Shown: positions 7,030 to 15,590 of the stretch, one piece after another
Position numbering within the stretch: the stretch's first letter is position 1
Layout: the number at the start of each line of letters is the position of its first letter
DNA from: Meiothermus sp.
GTDB lineage: Bacteria; Deinococcota; Deinococci; Deinococcales; Thermaceae
NCBI RefSeq assembly: GCF_026004115.1
Contig: NZ_BPIM01000001.1
Location: 1,364,001-1,428,000, forward strand
Direction of reading: 5' to 3'
Length of the DNA stretch: 64,000 nt
Notes under the pieces: model-generated
Databases searched by the model: none
What the model was told of the DNA's origin: nothing
What the model saw: only the letters and a program-made list of their open reading frames with translations
Program-made: the position numbers and the translations under genes

Positions 7030-9681
7030 CTACCTCAGCGCTGCCTCGAGCGCCGCAAAGGCCTTGTCCAGGTCGAAGCCCCCGCCCTGGGCCAGCGCTC
7101 CTTTACCGCCGCCGCGCCCCCCGGCGGCCTCCGAAAGCTTCTTCATCACCGCGCCGGCATCCAGGCCCTTGCTCTGGGCGGCCTTACCCACCTTGATGAC
7201 CAGGTTCTGCCCCGACCCCACCGCCACCAGGTCGGCCTTGTACTTGTTCAGCAGCTCGTCGGCTGCGCCGCGCAGGGCGCCGGCCTCGATGCCCTCGAGC
7301 TTCACCGCCAGGTAGGTGTAGCCGTTCGCCTCCTGCAGCCGGGCCCCCGCCGAGCCGCCCCCAAGCTGGGCTCGAGCCAGCTCCAGCTTGAGCTTCTCAA
7401 CTTCCTTTTCCCGCGTCTTGAGCTCGTCTTGCAGTTTGCGCACCCGCTCCGGCAGGCTTTCGGGGGCCGCACCCAGCTCGCGGGACAAGCCGTTTACCCG
7501 ATCCAGCATCTCGCGCACGTAGCGCACCGCCCCGCTGCCAGTGAGGGCCTCAACCCGCCGCACCCCCGCCGCCACCGACTCCTCGGCTACAATCACAAAG
7601 GCCCCAATCTCGCCGGTGCGCCGCACATGGCAGCCGCCGCACAGCTCCTTGGAGGTCACGTTGTCCACCGCGCCCTCCACGCTCACCACCCGCACCACAT
7701 CACCGTACTTTTCACCGAACAGGGCCATGGCCCCTTCCTTGCGGGCTTCTTCCAGGGGCTTGTAGGTGTAGCTGACCGGGAAGTCGGCCTGAATCCAGCG
7801 GTTGACCAGCAGCTCGACCCGGGCCAGGTCTTTGGCGGCAATGGGTTCAAACTGGCTAAAGTCGAAGCGCAGGCGGTCGGGCCCCACGTAGCTTCCTTTT
7901 TGCTGAACGTGCGTGCCCAGCACGGCCCGCAGAGCGGCGTGCAGCAGGTGGGTGGCGGTGTGGTTTTTCTCGGTATCGCGCCGGTGCGGGTCCACCAGAG
8001 CCCGCACCACCGTGCCGGCCCTCAGGGTGCCCTCTTCTACCCGGGCCAGATGCAAAAAGATGCCATCGGGGTTTTTCTGGGTAGTGGAAACCTTGGCCCA
8101 GCCCCCCTCCCACTCCAGAATGCCCGCATCCCCCACCTGCCCACCCCCTTCGGCATAGAAGGGGGTCTTGTCCAGCACCACCTGCACCTCGGATCCGGCA
8201 GGGGCTTCTTGCAGGGTCTGCTCGCCTACCAGCAAGAGCTTGACCCGGACCTGGGCTTCCAGGTTCTCGTAGCCCACAAAGTTGGTGCTCCCGTAGTCGG
8301 CGGCCAGGGCGGCCAGGGCTTCGTTGGATTTTTTGAAGAGTTCCTTGTCGAAGGCCATGCGCTGACGAGCCAGCTCCTGGGCCTCTTCCAGGGCTTTCTC
8401 GTAGCCCTCGGTGTCCACCTTGATGCCGCGCTCGTCGGCAATCTCCAGCGTAAGGTCGAGCGGGAAGCCATAGGTGTCGTAAAGGGTGAAGGCGTCCCGG
8501 CCCGCAAGGGTGTCGCCCGGCTGCAGGCCGGCCAGCATGCTGTCCAGGCGTTTGATGCCGCTTTCCAGGGTGCGCAAAAACTGCTCCTCTTCGATTCGGA
8601 TCTGCTTTTGCACGCTCTCGAGGTTCTCTTTGAGCTCGGGGTAGACCCCGCCCATCACCTCCGCCACCACCTCAGCCAGCTTGTACATGAAGGGCTCGCG
8701 CAGGCCCAGCAGGTAGCCAAAGCGCACCGCCCGGCGCAACAATCGCCGCACCACATAGCCGCGCCCGGTGTTGGAGAAGTGGGCCCCATCGGCCAGGATA
8801 AAGGCCACCGCGCGGGCATGTTCGGAAATCACCCGGTGCGCCACCGAACTGGGGCCTTCATAACTGACGCCGGTCAGCTCCACAATTTTGGCAATCAGGG
8901 GCTGGAACTCGTCGGTCTCGTAAAAGTCGGTCACGCCCTGCAAGACCATGGCCACCCGGGCCAGGCCCATGCCGGTGTCGATGTTGGGCTTGGGCAAAGG
9001 TTCCAGGATGCCCCCGTCTTTGCGGTCGTACTGGGGGAAAACCAGGTTCCAGATCTCCACAAAGCGGTTGGACTCGCGGGTCTCGTAGTAGTCGGCCCAG
9101 GTATCGCTGCCAAACGCGGGCCCCCGGTCGTAGTAGATTTCGCTGCACGGCCCGCAGGGGCCGTTGGGGCCTTTGGTGGGGGCGTTTTGCGGCCAGAAGT
9201 TTTCGTCGGCATCGAAGCGATGGATTTTTTCCGGGGGTACGCCCACCCGCGTCCAGTGTTCGAAGGCCTCGTCGTCGTCCTTGTAGATGGTCACATAGAT
9301 GCGTTCGGGGTCCAGCCCCAGCCACTTTGGGTCGGTCAGGAACTCCCAGGCCCACTCGATGGCCTCTTTTTTGAAGTAGTCGCCAAAACTGAAGTTGCCC
9401 AACATCTCAAAGACCGTCTGGTGTCGGTTGGTGCGCCCCACGTTCTCGATGTCGCCGGTGCGCACCGACTTCTGGCAGGTGGTCACCCGATACCACTCGC
9501 CCTCGTGGCCGGGAAAAACCGGTTTTTTGCCCAAAAAGTAGGGCTTGAGGGGGGTCATACCGGCGTTGATGAAGAGCAGCGTAGGGTCGTCCTGGGGGAT
9601 CACGCTAAAGCTCGGCAGGCGCAAATGCCCCTTGGACTCGAAGAACTGAAGAAATTTCTCGCGGATTTCGGCGGTTTTCAT
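7030..9681 (-). CDS. alaS: Alanyl-tRNA synthetase
   Basis: 883 residues, the usual length. The N-terminal class II catalytic core starts MKTAEIREKFLQFFESKGH; the editing domain has HTATHLLHAAL and the CGGCHVRRTGEIG zinc/editing motif; the C-terminal C-Ala/oligomerisation domain has a glycine-rich end (GGRGGGKGALAQGGG). It charges tRNA-Ala and clears mischarged Ser and Gly. A GAGAGG ribosome site precedes the ATG. A MITE-1 copy begins only 12 bp upstream of the start codon, so the promoter must lie in or beyond that repeat. Confidence 0.98.
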   Translation of the reverse strand: MKTAEIREKFLQFFESKGHLRLPSFSVIPQDDPTLLFINAGMTPLKPYFLGKKPVFPGHEGEWYRVTTCQKSVRTGDIENVGRTNRHQTVFEMLGNFSFGDYFKKEAIEWAWEFLTDPKWLGLDPERIYVTIYKDDDEAFEHWTRVGVPPEKIHRFDADENFWPQNAPTKGPNGPCGPCSEIYYDRGPAFGSDTWADYYETRESNRFVEIWNLVFPQYDRKDGGILEPLPKPNIDTGMGLARVAMVLQGVTDFYETDEFQPLIAKIVELTGVSYEGPSSVAHRVISEHARAVAFILADGAHFSNTGRGYVVRRLLRRAVRFGYLLGLREPFMYKLAEVVAEVMGGVYPELKENLESVQKQIRIEEEQFLRTLESGIKRLDSMLAGLQPGDTLAGRDAFTLYDTYGFPLDLTLEIADERGIKVDTEGYEKALEEAQELARQRMAFDKELFKKSNEALAALAADYGSTNFVGYENLEAQVRVKLLLVGEQTLQEAPAGSEVQVVLDKTPFYAEGGGQVGDAGILEWEGGWAKVSTTQKNPDGIFLHLARVEEGTLRAGTVVRALVDPHRRDTEKNHTATHLLHAALRAVLGTHVQQKGSYVGPDRLRFDFSQFEPIAAKDLARVELLVNRWIQADFPVSYTYKPLEEARKEGAMALFGEKYGDVVRVVSVEGAVDNVTSKELCGGCHVRRTGEIGAFVIVAEESVAAGVRRVEALTGSGAVRYVREMLDRVNGLSRELGAAPESLPERVRKLQDELKTREKEVEKLKLELARAQLGGGSAGARLQEANGYTYLAVKLEGIEAGALRGAADELLNKYKADLVAVGSGQNLVIKVGKAAQSKGLDAGAVMKKLSEAAGGRGGGKGALAQGGGFDLDKAFAALEAALR

Positions 9682-9692
9682 CGTGGCCTCTC

Positions 9693-9819
9693 ATACCAGA
9701 TTCGGTTAGTTCGTCACTGAAGGGTGACGAACTAACCCGACCGAAGGGAGTGCTCTAGGATTCAAAAAGACAGCCTCTGGTGTTTTTAGTTTTGTAAACT
9801 GTCCTTTTGAATCCGGTAT
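9693..9819 (+). repeat. MITE-1 element, short form (copy B)
   Basis: 127-bp element with terminal inverted repeats ATACCAGATTC / GAATCCGGTAT. Two internal hairpins are visible: one around GTTAGTTCGTCAC, one formed by GATTCAAAAAGACAG and a near-complement at the right end. It lies directly in the 5' region of alaS. Confidence 0.85.
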
Positions 9820-9959
9820 CAAACCCATTCAGCATAAAAATGATACCCCGCCAGGCAAACCCCCGCCGACCCCTTCATAGCGAAGGGATGCATCCAGCAG
9901 GTGGCTCGAGCAGCGGCCCACCGGCAATTATGCAGATTGCTTGTGCCTTTTGTAAGGCC

Positions 9960-10120
9960 GGGGTCGGTGCGTGAACCCTAGCAAACCTCAGCCAGGGGCG
10001 CTTCAGACGCCTGGGGTTGCAAAAATGCTCGTAGCAAGGCGAGATGGCTGGGTGTTATGCCCCCACCTAGCCTCCCCCGTTGGGGGAGGAAGGCGTGGCT
10101 TTACTTTATGCACCAGCCCT
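9960..10120 (-). repeat. R2 element (161 bp), inverted copy
   Basis: A copy of the R2 family, bounded by GGGGTCGGTGC and GCACCAGCCCT, in the opposite orientation to the copies at 14996 and 28638. Inside is a strong hairpin (CCTCCCCCGTTGGGGGAGG). It lies just upstream of the IMPDH-like gene and keeps that frame open, but it is not coding. The flanks show only a weak possible target duplication. Confidence 0.85.
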
Positions 10121-10174
10121 GCAAGGGCAGGATGTCCTCGTTGGATGCCCGGCGCTTTGGTAGAATACCCTTTC

Positions 10175-11287
10175 GTGAACTACGGCATTTTCGACGATAT
10201 CGCCCAGGCCGCCCTGGAAAAAACCCAGGCCGATCTGGCCCGGTATCCCTACGAACGCTTCGAAACTTATTACACCTTCGCCGACAAAACCATCATCCCC
10301 ACCTTCCTGACCCAGCCGGTCTCGCGCACCCAGGTCAACACCCGGCAGTTGTTCCATACCACCAAGGGCACCCTGGAGCTCTTCCCCGCCTTTGGGGCCT
10401 CCATGAGCATGATGCGCAGCCGCTTCGCCCGCGACGTGTGGGACGAGGGCAAGGGGGGGGTACACGTTTTGCCCAGAGTAGGGCTATCCGACGACGAACG
10501 CCTTGCAGATGTACGGGCCAGTGCTCCCGCCCTGGTGGGGGCGGCGCTCGGTATTAACGAGAAAGAAGAATTCCTGGCCGAGCTCTTCGCGGAACCCAAC
10601 CTGATTTTCGCTTCGATTGACATTGCCCACGGGGCCAATGCGGCGGTGCTGCCGGTGCTGCACAAGATACGCGGGTTGGGCCTCGACAGCGGTATCATCC
10701 TGGGCAACGTGGGCTCCATCGAGGGCTTTGCCTACGCCTACTGGCTGATGAAGCTCTCGGGCTTCCGGCACTTCATCCTCAAGGTGGGGGTGGGGCCAGG
10801 TTCGGTCTGTACCACCCGCATCAACACCGGCGTGGGGGTGGGGCAGCTTTCGTTGCTGGAAGAAATACGTCGGTTCCAGTCGGTGGTGGGCTATGCCGAC
10901 GTTCAGATAATCGCCGATGGTGGGGTGAACAGCTCGGGCGACTTCGTGAAGGCCCTGGCCTACAGCGACGGGGTGATGATGGGTAAGTTCTTTGCCTCCG
11001 GCAGCTTCGAGGACGAGGTTTTGATCAAAAAAGATGGGCACCTCGAGGGCGTCTTGCTCTACGGCATGGCCTCCTCGCTGGTCACCGAAAAGCGCAACTT
11101 CATCGAGGGCTCCTCGCAGACCCTGCGGGCCTTCCACCACACCGCCCAGGAAGCCATTGCCCGCCTGCGCGAGGGCTTGCAAAGCGCCATGACCTACGTC
11201 AACGCCACCAACCTGACCGAGTTCAGGGGCAACGTGCGCTTTGCCAGGAACTCGGCGGCGGCCATCACCGAGGCCGGGGTGCACTAA
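10175..11287 (+). CDS. IMP dehydrogenase / GMP reductase family protein
   Basis: About 370 residues forming a TIM barrel with the IMPDH/GMPR signature: KVGVGPGSVCTTRINTG, with the catalytic Cys, and a phosphate-binding IADGGVNSSGDFVKALAYSDGVMMG. No CBS domains are present, so it is shorter than typical GuaB and closer to GMP reductases or GuaB1-like proteins; the exact reaction cannot be fixed by eye. GTG at 10175 is chosen because TAGAAT at 10161-10166 lies 8 nt before it and conserved sequence begins there. An upstream in-frame start would read through the R2 repeat. Confidence 0.8.
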   Translation: MNYGIFDDIAQAALEKTQADLARYPYERFETYYTFADKTIIPTFLTQPVSRTQVNTRQLFHTTKGTLELFPAFGASMSMMRSRFARDVWDEGKGGVHVLPRVGLSDDERLADVRASAPALVGAALGINEKEEFLAELFAEPNLIFASIDIAHGANAAVLPVLHKIRGLGLDSGIILGNVGSIEGFAYAYWLMKLSGFRHFILKVGVGPGSVCTTRINTGVGVGQLSLLEEIRRFQSVVGYADVQIIADGGVNSSGDFVKALAYSDGVMMGKFFASGSFEDEVLIKKDGHLEGVLLYGMASSLVTEKRNFIEGSSQTLRAFHHTAQEAIARLREGLQSAMTYVNATNLTEFRGNVRFARNSAAAITEAGVH

Positions 11288-11566
11288 TCAGCCGTCGGTC
11301 TGCTCCAGGCCATAAATACCCAGGTACCGCCGGATTCTTGCCTCCAGCGTCGGCAACGGCGCGACCTCGCCACAAACCCAGTCCGGGGTGTAGTTGCGGC
11401 AGACCTGCGGGCGCAATGGGTAGATGGTGCACGCACACCCGGCGTCCAGATGTTTGCAGGGCACGCCCAGGGGCTTTTGCAAGGCGGTGATGTCGGGAGC
11501 GGCACAGCAGGCCCCACACAGGCTGCACTCCTGGCGCCAGAAGCTAGAAGGATAAACCGGGTTCAT
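11288..11566 (-). CDS. YkgJ-type zinc/iron-chelating cysteine-cluster protein
   Basis: 92 residues from MNPVYPSSFW with a dense Cys pattern: CSLCGACCAAPDI, CKHLDAGCACTIYPLRPQVCRNY. This is the CxxCxxCC family (UPF0153/YkgJ), thought to bind Zn or an Fe-S cluster; the biochemical role is unknown. Its ATG overlaps the stop of the DinB-like gene upstream (ATGA), so the two are translationally coupled. It converges on the IMPDH-like gene without a gap. Confidence 0.85.
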   Translation of the reverse strand: MNPVYPSSFWRQECSLCGACCAAPDITALQKPLGVPCKHLDAGCACTIYPLRPQVCRNYTPDWVCGEVAPLPTLEARIRRYLGIYGLEQTDG

Positions 11567-12037
11567 CGGGCCTGCTGCAATACCTCGCGAATGCGCCAGA
11601 AAGCCAGGTAAAGGTGGTGGGCCTCGTGCACCAGGAAGAGCTCGAGCCACTCCCGCAGGGGCATCGGGCCCGCTGCGCTGTGGATGCCCACCCGCTCCAG
11701 TTGGGCTTCGCTCAGGGCCGCGACTTGCTGATTGAGCTGGGTCCTAAGCTTTTTGAGTTCGGCCAGCACCTCTTGGGGCGAGCGCTCTAGCAGCAACAAA
11801 AAGGCCGGTTCGGTGTCGGGTTTGAGCCGCTCGATCAGGGGGGCCCTCTTCCTGCAGGATGCGGGCCATGCGATCCTGGGTGACCAGGGTGAAGTGGGCC
11901 AGGTGGGCCAAGTTCTCGAGGGCCGACCACTTCTCGGGCAGACTGCGCTGGCGCAGTTGCTCGGGGGTCGCTTTGCCCACAATTTGCGGTAGTCCGGCCA
12001 GGGATAGCTCAAAACGGGTCAACAGGGTGCTTTTCAT
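11563..12037 (-). pseudogene. DinB-family protein, +1 frameshift
   Basis: The first frame starts MKSTLLTRFELSLAGLPQIVGK and runs to ARILQEEGP; the second continues LIERLKPDTEPAFLLLLER and ends VHEAHHLYLAFWRIREVLQQAR. Dropping one base from the G6 run at 11838-11843 restores a single protein of about 157 residues with the DinB/YfiT four-helix pattern (HLAHFTLVTQDRMARIL, LVHEAHHLYLAFWRIR metal-ligand histidines). Such proteins are metal-dependent and often thiol-transferase-like; the role here is unknown. It may be a true frameshift or a homopolymer miscall. Confidence 0.8.
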
Positions 12038-12164
12038 GCCTCTAGCTTAGGTCAAATGGGAATGTCCAACCGGATATTATTCCAGGTTTCGCCCCCGTCC
12101 CTCTCTTCGAATACCCCACACCCGGGCACATACCCCACTTTTTTCAGCGTTTGCGGTTATTCTG

Positions 12165-13310
12165 ATGGGCGTGGAAGTTCTGGCACTGGTCTATCGCAAC
12201 CTACGGGCGCGGCCCATTCGTAGCATTTTGACTTTGCTGGGAATTGTGGTCTCGACGGCCTCGATGGTGCTTTTTTTGTCGTTTGGAGAGGGGCTGCGCA
12301 AGGCCCTGGGGGCGGAGTTGTCCAATGTGGGGCCGGCCATTCTGGTGCTTCCCGAAGGCGTGGAGGCCATCAGCCCCGGCTACCCCGAGCTGCGCCCCGA
12401 CACCTTACGGCAGATTCAATCTGTGGCGGCGGAACTGGGCATCACCCAGGTGATTCCCACGGCCACTTTTGCCCGGGGGGGCTTTGATCCCTCGAGCAGC
12501 TTCATCTTTCAGGGCCTGCCCCAGGGGTTCGGGCCCAAAGACCTCTATCCAAACGCCGAGCTCGAGTCCGGCAGCCCCACCCCCGGAGTGTCCGGTGCGG
12601 TGGTGGGTGGGGGCATTGCCCAGCGCAACAACCTTTCGCTGGGGAAGACCTTGCGGCTCAGTCCACAGGTTTCGCTCAAGGTGGTGGGGGTGCTACAGAA
12701 GACCGGTGGCATTACCGATAGCTTCATCTTTGTTCCCATAGAGTCGGTGCAGGCCGTGCTCAATACCGAAAACTACACCTCGATTCTGGTCTCCATAGAC
12801 CCGGGTCGTCGGGCGGAAGAGGTGGCCCGCGGGCTTAAGGAAAAAATCTCCGGCGTGGAAGCACAAACCGCGGGTGATGTGATGCGCTTCGCCGAGCGGG
12901 CGGTGCGGATTTCCGACCTGGTGCGCTTTGGCATCAGCCTGGTGGCGCTGGTGGTGGGCGGTCTGTTGGTGGCCAACACGGTGATGATGTCGGTCTACGA
13001 GCGCATCCGCGAGTTTGGCCTGATGCGGGCTTTGGGGGCCAAGCGGGGTTTCATCTTTGGCCTGGTGCTGCTGGAAGCCTTGCTGCTGGGTGTGGTGGGA
13101 GGGTTGCTGGGCCTGGTGTTGGGGCAGGCGGCCTCGGGGCTGGTCAACTGGTACACTGGCCGTGAGGTGGGTATTGCCCTCTCGGCCGTGACCTTCCGCC
13201 TGGCCTCCTTTGCCCTGCTGGTGGCGGTGGTGCTGGGCCTGCTGGCCGGGTTTTTGCCGGCCCGCACCGCCAGCCGACTGAAGGTGGTCGAGGCGTTGGG
13301 GAGGGTTTGA
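12165..13310 (+). CDS. MacB/FtsX-like ABC transporter permease
   Basis: 381 residues: an N-terminal transmembrane helix (residues about 15-40), a large extracytoplasmic MacB-like domain (about 45-250), then three C-terminal helices ending in [23 protein letters not shown], the conserved FtsX-family tail with the PARxAS..P/V.EALR pattern. It forms a mechanotransmission-type exporter with the ATPase that follows (TGATG overlap at 13308-13312). The substrate is unknown; relatives export lipoproteins, peptides or macrolides. Confidence 0.88.
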   Translation: MGVEVLALVYRNLRARPIRSILTLLGIVVSTASMVLFLSFGEGLRKALGAELSNVGPAILVLPEGVEAISPGYPELRPDTLRQIQSVAAELGITQVIPTATFARGGFDPSSSFIFQGLPQGFGPKDLYPNAELESGSPTPGVSGAVVGGGIAQRNNLSLGKTLRLSPQVSLKVVGVLQKTGGITDSFIFVPIESVQAVLNTENYTSILVSIDPGRRAEEVARGLKEKISGVEAQTAGDVMRFAERAVRISDLVRFGISLVALVVGGLLVANTVMMSVYERIREFGLMRALGAKRGFIFGLVLLEALLLGVVGGLLGLVLGQAASGLVNWYTGREVGIALSAVTFRLASFALLVAVVLGLLAGFLPARTASRLKVVEALGRV

Positions 13311-14020
13311 TGCTCGAGGCCATTAACCTGCACAAGCGCTACCACCAGGGTGAGATTGACGTGGTGGCGGTGGATCATTTCACCTATCGCTTCCCCGCCG
13401 GCCTGACCGCCATTGTGGGGCCTTCGGGTTCGGGCAAGACCACCCTCCTGAATCTGCTGGCCGGCTTCGACGTGCCCAGCGAAGGTGAGGTGCGGCTCGA
13501 TACCACCCCGCTTTCGACCCTCTCCGAGGATGGCCGCTCGGAAGTGCGCCTCAAGCACATGGGCTTCGTGTTTCAGCAGTGGAACCTGATTCCCACCCTG
13601 ACTGCCCTGGAAAACGTGGCCTTCCCCATGATGCTGGCGGGCTACGGCTTCAAGGCGCGCACCGACCGGGCCGCCCATCTGCTGGAAGCCGTGGGATTGG
13701 GCCCGCGGGGCAGCCATCTGCCCAGCAAGCTATCGGGCGGGGAGCAGCAGCGCGTAGCCATTGCCCGCGCCCTGGCCCTGAACCCACCCATCCTGTTTGC
13801 CGACGAGCCTACCGGCAACCTCGACTCGGTTTCGGGGGCCCGGGTGGTGGAGTTGCTTTTGCAGCAGGCGCAGGAGGGCCGCACGGTAATTCTGGTCACG
13901 CACGACCTCGAGCTCGCCCGCAAGGCCGAGCGCATCCTGCACCTCAAGGATGGCAGGCTCTTGCGGGTGGAAGAGTTCACCGCAGCAGCCGTGCTGGCCC
14001 ACACCGCAGAACAGGTCTAG
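13310..14020 (+). CDS. ABC transporter ATP-binding protein, LolD/MacB type
   Basis: 236-residue ATPase: Walker [18 protein letters not shown]-loop [12 protein letters not shown], signature [16 protein letters not shown], Walker [14 protein letters not shown]-loop VTHD. The [10 protein letters not shown] form is typical of the LolD/MacB/FtsE branch and fits the FtsX-like permease with which it shares overlapping stop/start codons. GGGAGGG upstream is the ribosome site and supports the ATG at 13310. Confidence 0.95.
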   Translation: MLEAINLHKRYHQGEIDVVAVDHFTYRFPAGLTAIVGPSGSGKTTLLNLLAGFDVPSEGEVRLDTTPLSTLSEDGRSEVRLKHMGFVFQQWNLIPTLTALENVAFPMMLAGYGFKARTDRAAHLLEAVGLGPRGSHLPSKLSGGEQQRVAIARALALNPPILFADEPTGNLDSVSGARVVELLLQQAQEGRTVILVTHDLELARKAERILHLKDGRLLRVEEFTAAAVLAHTAEQV

Positions 14021-14058
14021 TGGTCTGGTAACCTAGAACGCAGTATGCACTTTAGTGC

Positions 14059-14187
14059 AGCGTCGTATAGACCCCCATACACTGCCTGCCCTCTCCTGGC
14101 AGGGGAGGGCAAGGGTGGGGTTGGTGGGGTTGCCATAGAAGGGCAAATCCCCAGGTACCCAGGTATAGCCATCTCTACGACGCTGTA
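14059..14187. repeat. MITE-like element with 8-bp target duplication
   Basis: About 129 bp between two copies of TTTAGTGC (14051-14058 and 14188-14195). The ends carry inverted AGCGTCGTA / TACGACGCT. A GC-rich hairpin (GCCCTCTCCTGGCAGGGGAGGGC) lies inside. No second copy was noticed in the window, so membership in a mobile family is inferred from the ends and flanks only. Confidence 0.5.
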
Positions 14188-14298
14188 TTTAGTGCCTCCC
14201 AATGAGCCGTTCATCGCAATTATGGGTAATCAACGTGCTTTAAAACATGCCACACAATAAGTTACCGGTGCACTAGCCCCACCTCCGAGAGGTCCGCC

Positions 14299-14841
14299 AT
14301 GAAACAGCAATCCGAAGAACTCCTCCGTGTGCTCAAAAGCCGTTTCGAGCAACACCCGCACCGCCACCCCGGGCTCAAGTGGGCCGATATCGAGGCCCGG
14401 CTCCTGGCCCAGCCACACAAGCTGGCCTCGCTGCTGCAAATGGAAAACACCGGCGGGGAGCCGGATGTGGTGGGCTACGACGCAACGAGCGGTGCGCTTT
14501 TGTTTTTCGACTGCTCGCCCGAAAGCCCTAAAGGCCGCCGCAGCCTCTGCTACGACCGAGCGGCCCTCGAGGCCCGCAAGGCAAACAAACCGGCGGGCTC
14601 GGCATTGGAGATGGCTGCCGCTATGGGCCTCGAGCTGCTGACCGAAGAGCAGTACCGGGCCCTGCAACAACTGGGCCCCTTCGATACCAAGACCTCGAGC
14701 TGGCTACAAACCCCCAAACCCATCCGAAAACTTGGCGGGGCCCTCTTTGGCGACCGCCGCTATAACTGCGTGTTCGTGTACCACAACGGGGCCGAGTCGT
14801 ACTACGCCGCGAGGGGCTTTCGCGGCTGTTTGCGTGTGTAA
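14299..14841 (+). CDS. DUF4256 family protein
   Basis: 180 residues. The pattern LLRVLKSRFEQHPHRHPGLKW, GGEPDVVGYD, FDCSPESPKGRRSLCYDRAALE, KPAGSALEMAAAMGLELLTEEQYRALQQLGPFDTKTSSWL and GDRRYN matches the DUF4256 family as I know it. No function is established. There are no signal peptide or membrane segments, so it is likely cytosolic. It stands alone between a repeat and tRNA-Leu. Confidence 0.8.
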   Translation: MKQQSEELLRVLKSRFEQHPHRHPGLKWADIEARLLAQPHKLASLLQMENTGGEPDVVGYDATSGALLFFDCSPESPKGRRSLCYDRAALEARKANKPAGSALEMAAAMGLELLTEEQYRALQQLGPFDTKTSSWLQTPKPIRKLGGALFGDRRYNCVFVYHNGAESYYAARGFRGCLRV

Positions 14842-14849
14842 CTGTTTGC

Positions 14850-14936
14850 TGGTGCCGGGAGCGGGACTTGAACCCGCACAGGCTTGCGCCCGCTACCCCC
14901 TCAAGATAGTGTGTCTACCAGTTCCACCATCCCGGC
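14850..14936 (-). tRNA. tRNA-Leu (anticodon GAG)
   Basis: 87 nt with the CCA end encoded. Acceptor stem GCCGGGA/TCCCGGC, anticodon stem CTATC/GGTAG around loop TTGAGGG (anticodon GAG), a long class II variable arm as required for Leu, and T loop GGTTCAAGTCC. Confidence 0.95.
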
Positions 14937-14995
14937 AGGCAAACATTAGGTTAGTGGGGCTTGGGGCGCTTGTCAAGGAGACCTTCCCAGTGCAC

Positions 14996-15158
14996 AGGGC
15001 TGGTGCATAAAGTAAAACCTCTCCTTCCTCCCCCAACGGGGGAGGCTAGGTGGGGGCCTAATACCCGGCCTGGTCGCCTGTCTACGAGCATTATTTTGCA
15101 ACACTGGCTATCTAGAGCGCACTAAGCTAAGGTTTGCAGGGGTTTACGCACCGACCCT
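14996..15158 (+). repeat. R2 element, full copy with target duplication
   Basis: 163 bp between AGGGCTGGTGC and GCACCGACCCT (imperfect 11-bp terminal inverted repeats). The flanks TTCCCAGTGCAC (14984-14995) and GTCCCAGTGCAC (15159-15170) match at 11 of 12 bases, as expected for a 12-bp target site duplication. It lies 54 bp upstream of CRISPR leader 1. Confidence 0.88.
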
Positions 15159-15212
15159 GTCCCAGTGCACCGGTGCAGCCCCGACAAAACCCCTCGCCCC
15201 CACCCGGCCAGC

Positions 15213-15590
15213 CCCCGTTACCAAAGGCGTTACCCCCCCTTTAGCCCCCAAAAACCCCGCCGCAACCGCACCCCCTTGTGGCCCAAAGCCCACAAAAGCG
15301 CCCATCCCCACACAGTGTAAGCAACTTCCAAAAATGACCCATTATGTTTTGCGCAAAATGCTATAATGCCTTTGTCAAGCTTCTCGACAGCGCTTCTTGA
15401 AAACCAAAACGTGCGATAAAAAAGGCAAACCCGCGCTATAAAAAATCCAAAAGTGCGGATTTGTAAGCACCCATCGCAAAAACTGCCATTTTCTACCCAG
15501 TTATCCACAGCCCCCCTGTGGATAACTCGATTTTCTCATAAATACCCCCCTCCAGCCCCCTGTACAGGACGGCATTTAACGGGGTATGCT
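15213..15590 (+). promoter_or_regulatory. CRISPR leader 1
   Basis: A 378-bp non-coding stretch nearly identical to the leaders of arrays 2 and 3. It contains a perfect 12-bp palindrome TTTTGCGCAAAA (15347-15358) directly followed by extended -10 TGCTATAAT (15359-15367). Closer to the array is a 12-bp inverted repeat AGTTATCCACAG / CTGTGGATAACT (15499-15527) holding two perfect DnaA boxes. It ends directly at the first repeat. The position fits the leader where new spacers are added and the pre-crRNA starts. Confidence 0.85.

Noticed and set aside
7429-9720. A 763-codon open frame antisense to alaS
   Set aside because: High-GC shadow frame of a well-supported alaS gene; its peptide is low-complexity and lacks any domain.
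9971-10174. A 68-residue N-terminal extension of the IMPDH-like protein
   Set aside because: It reads through the R2 repeat; conserved sequence and a -10/GTG layout begin at 10175.
15230-15508. A 92-codon minus-strand open frame (MDNWVENGSFCDG...) present in all three CRISPR leaders
   Set aside because: The leaders are near-identical DNA, so the frame is kept by copying. Differences among copies change residues freely, there is no ribosome site, and the region has leader function.
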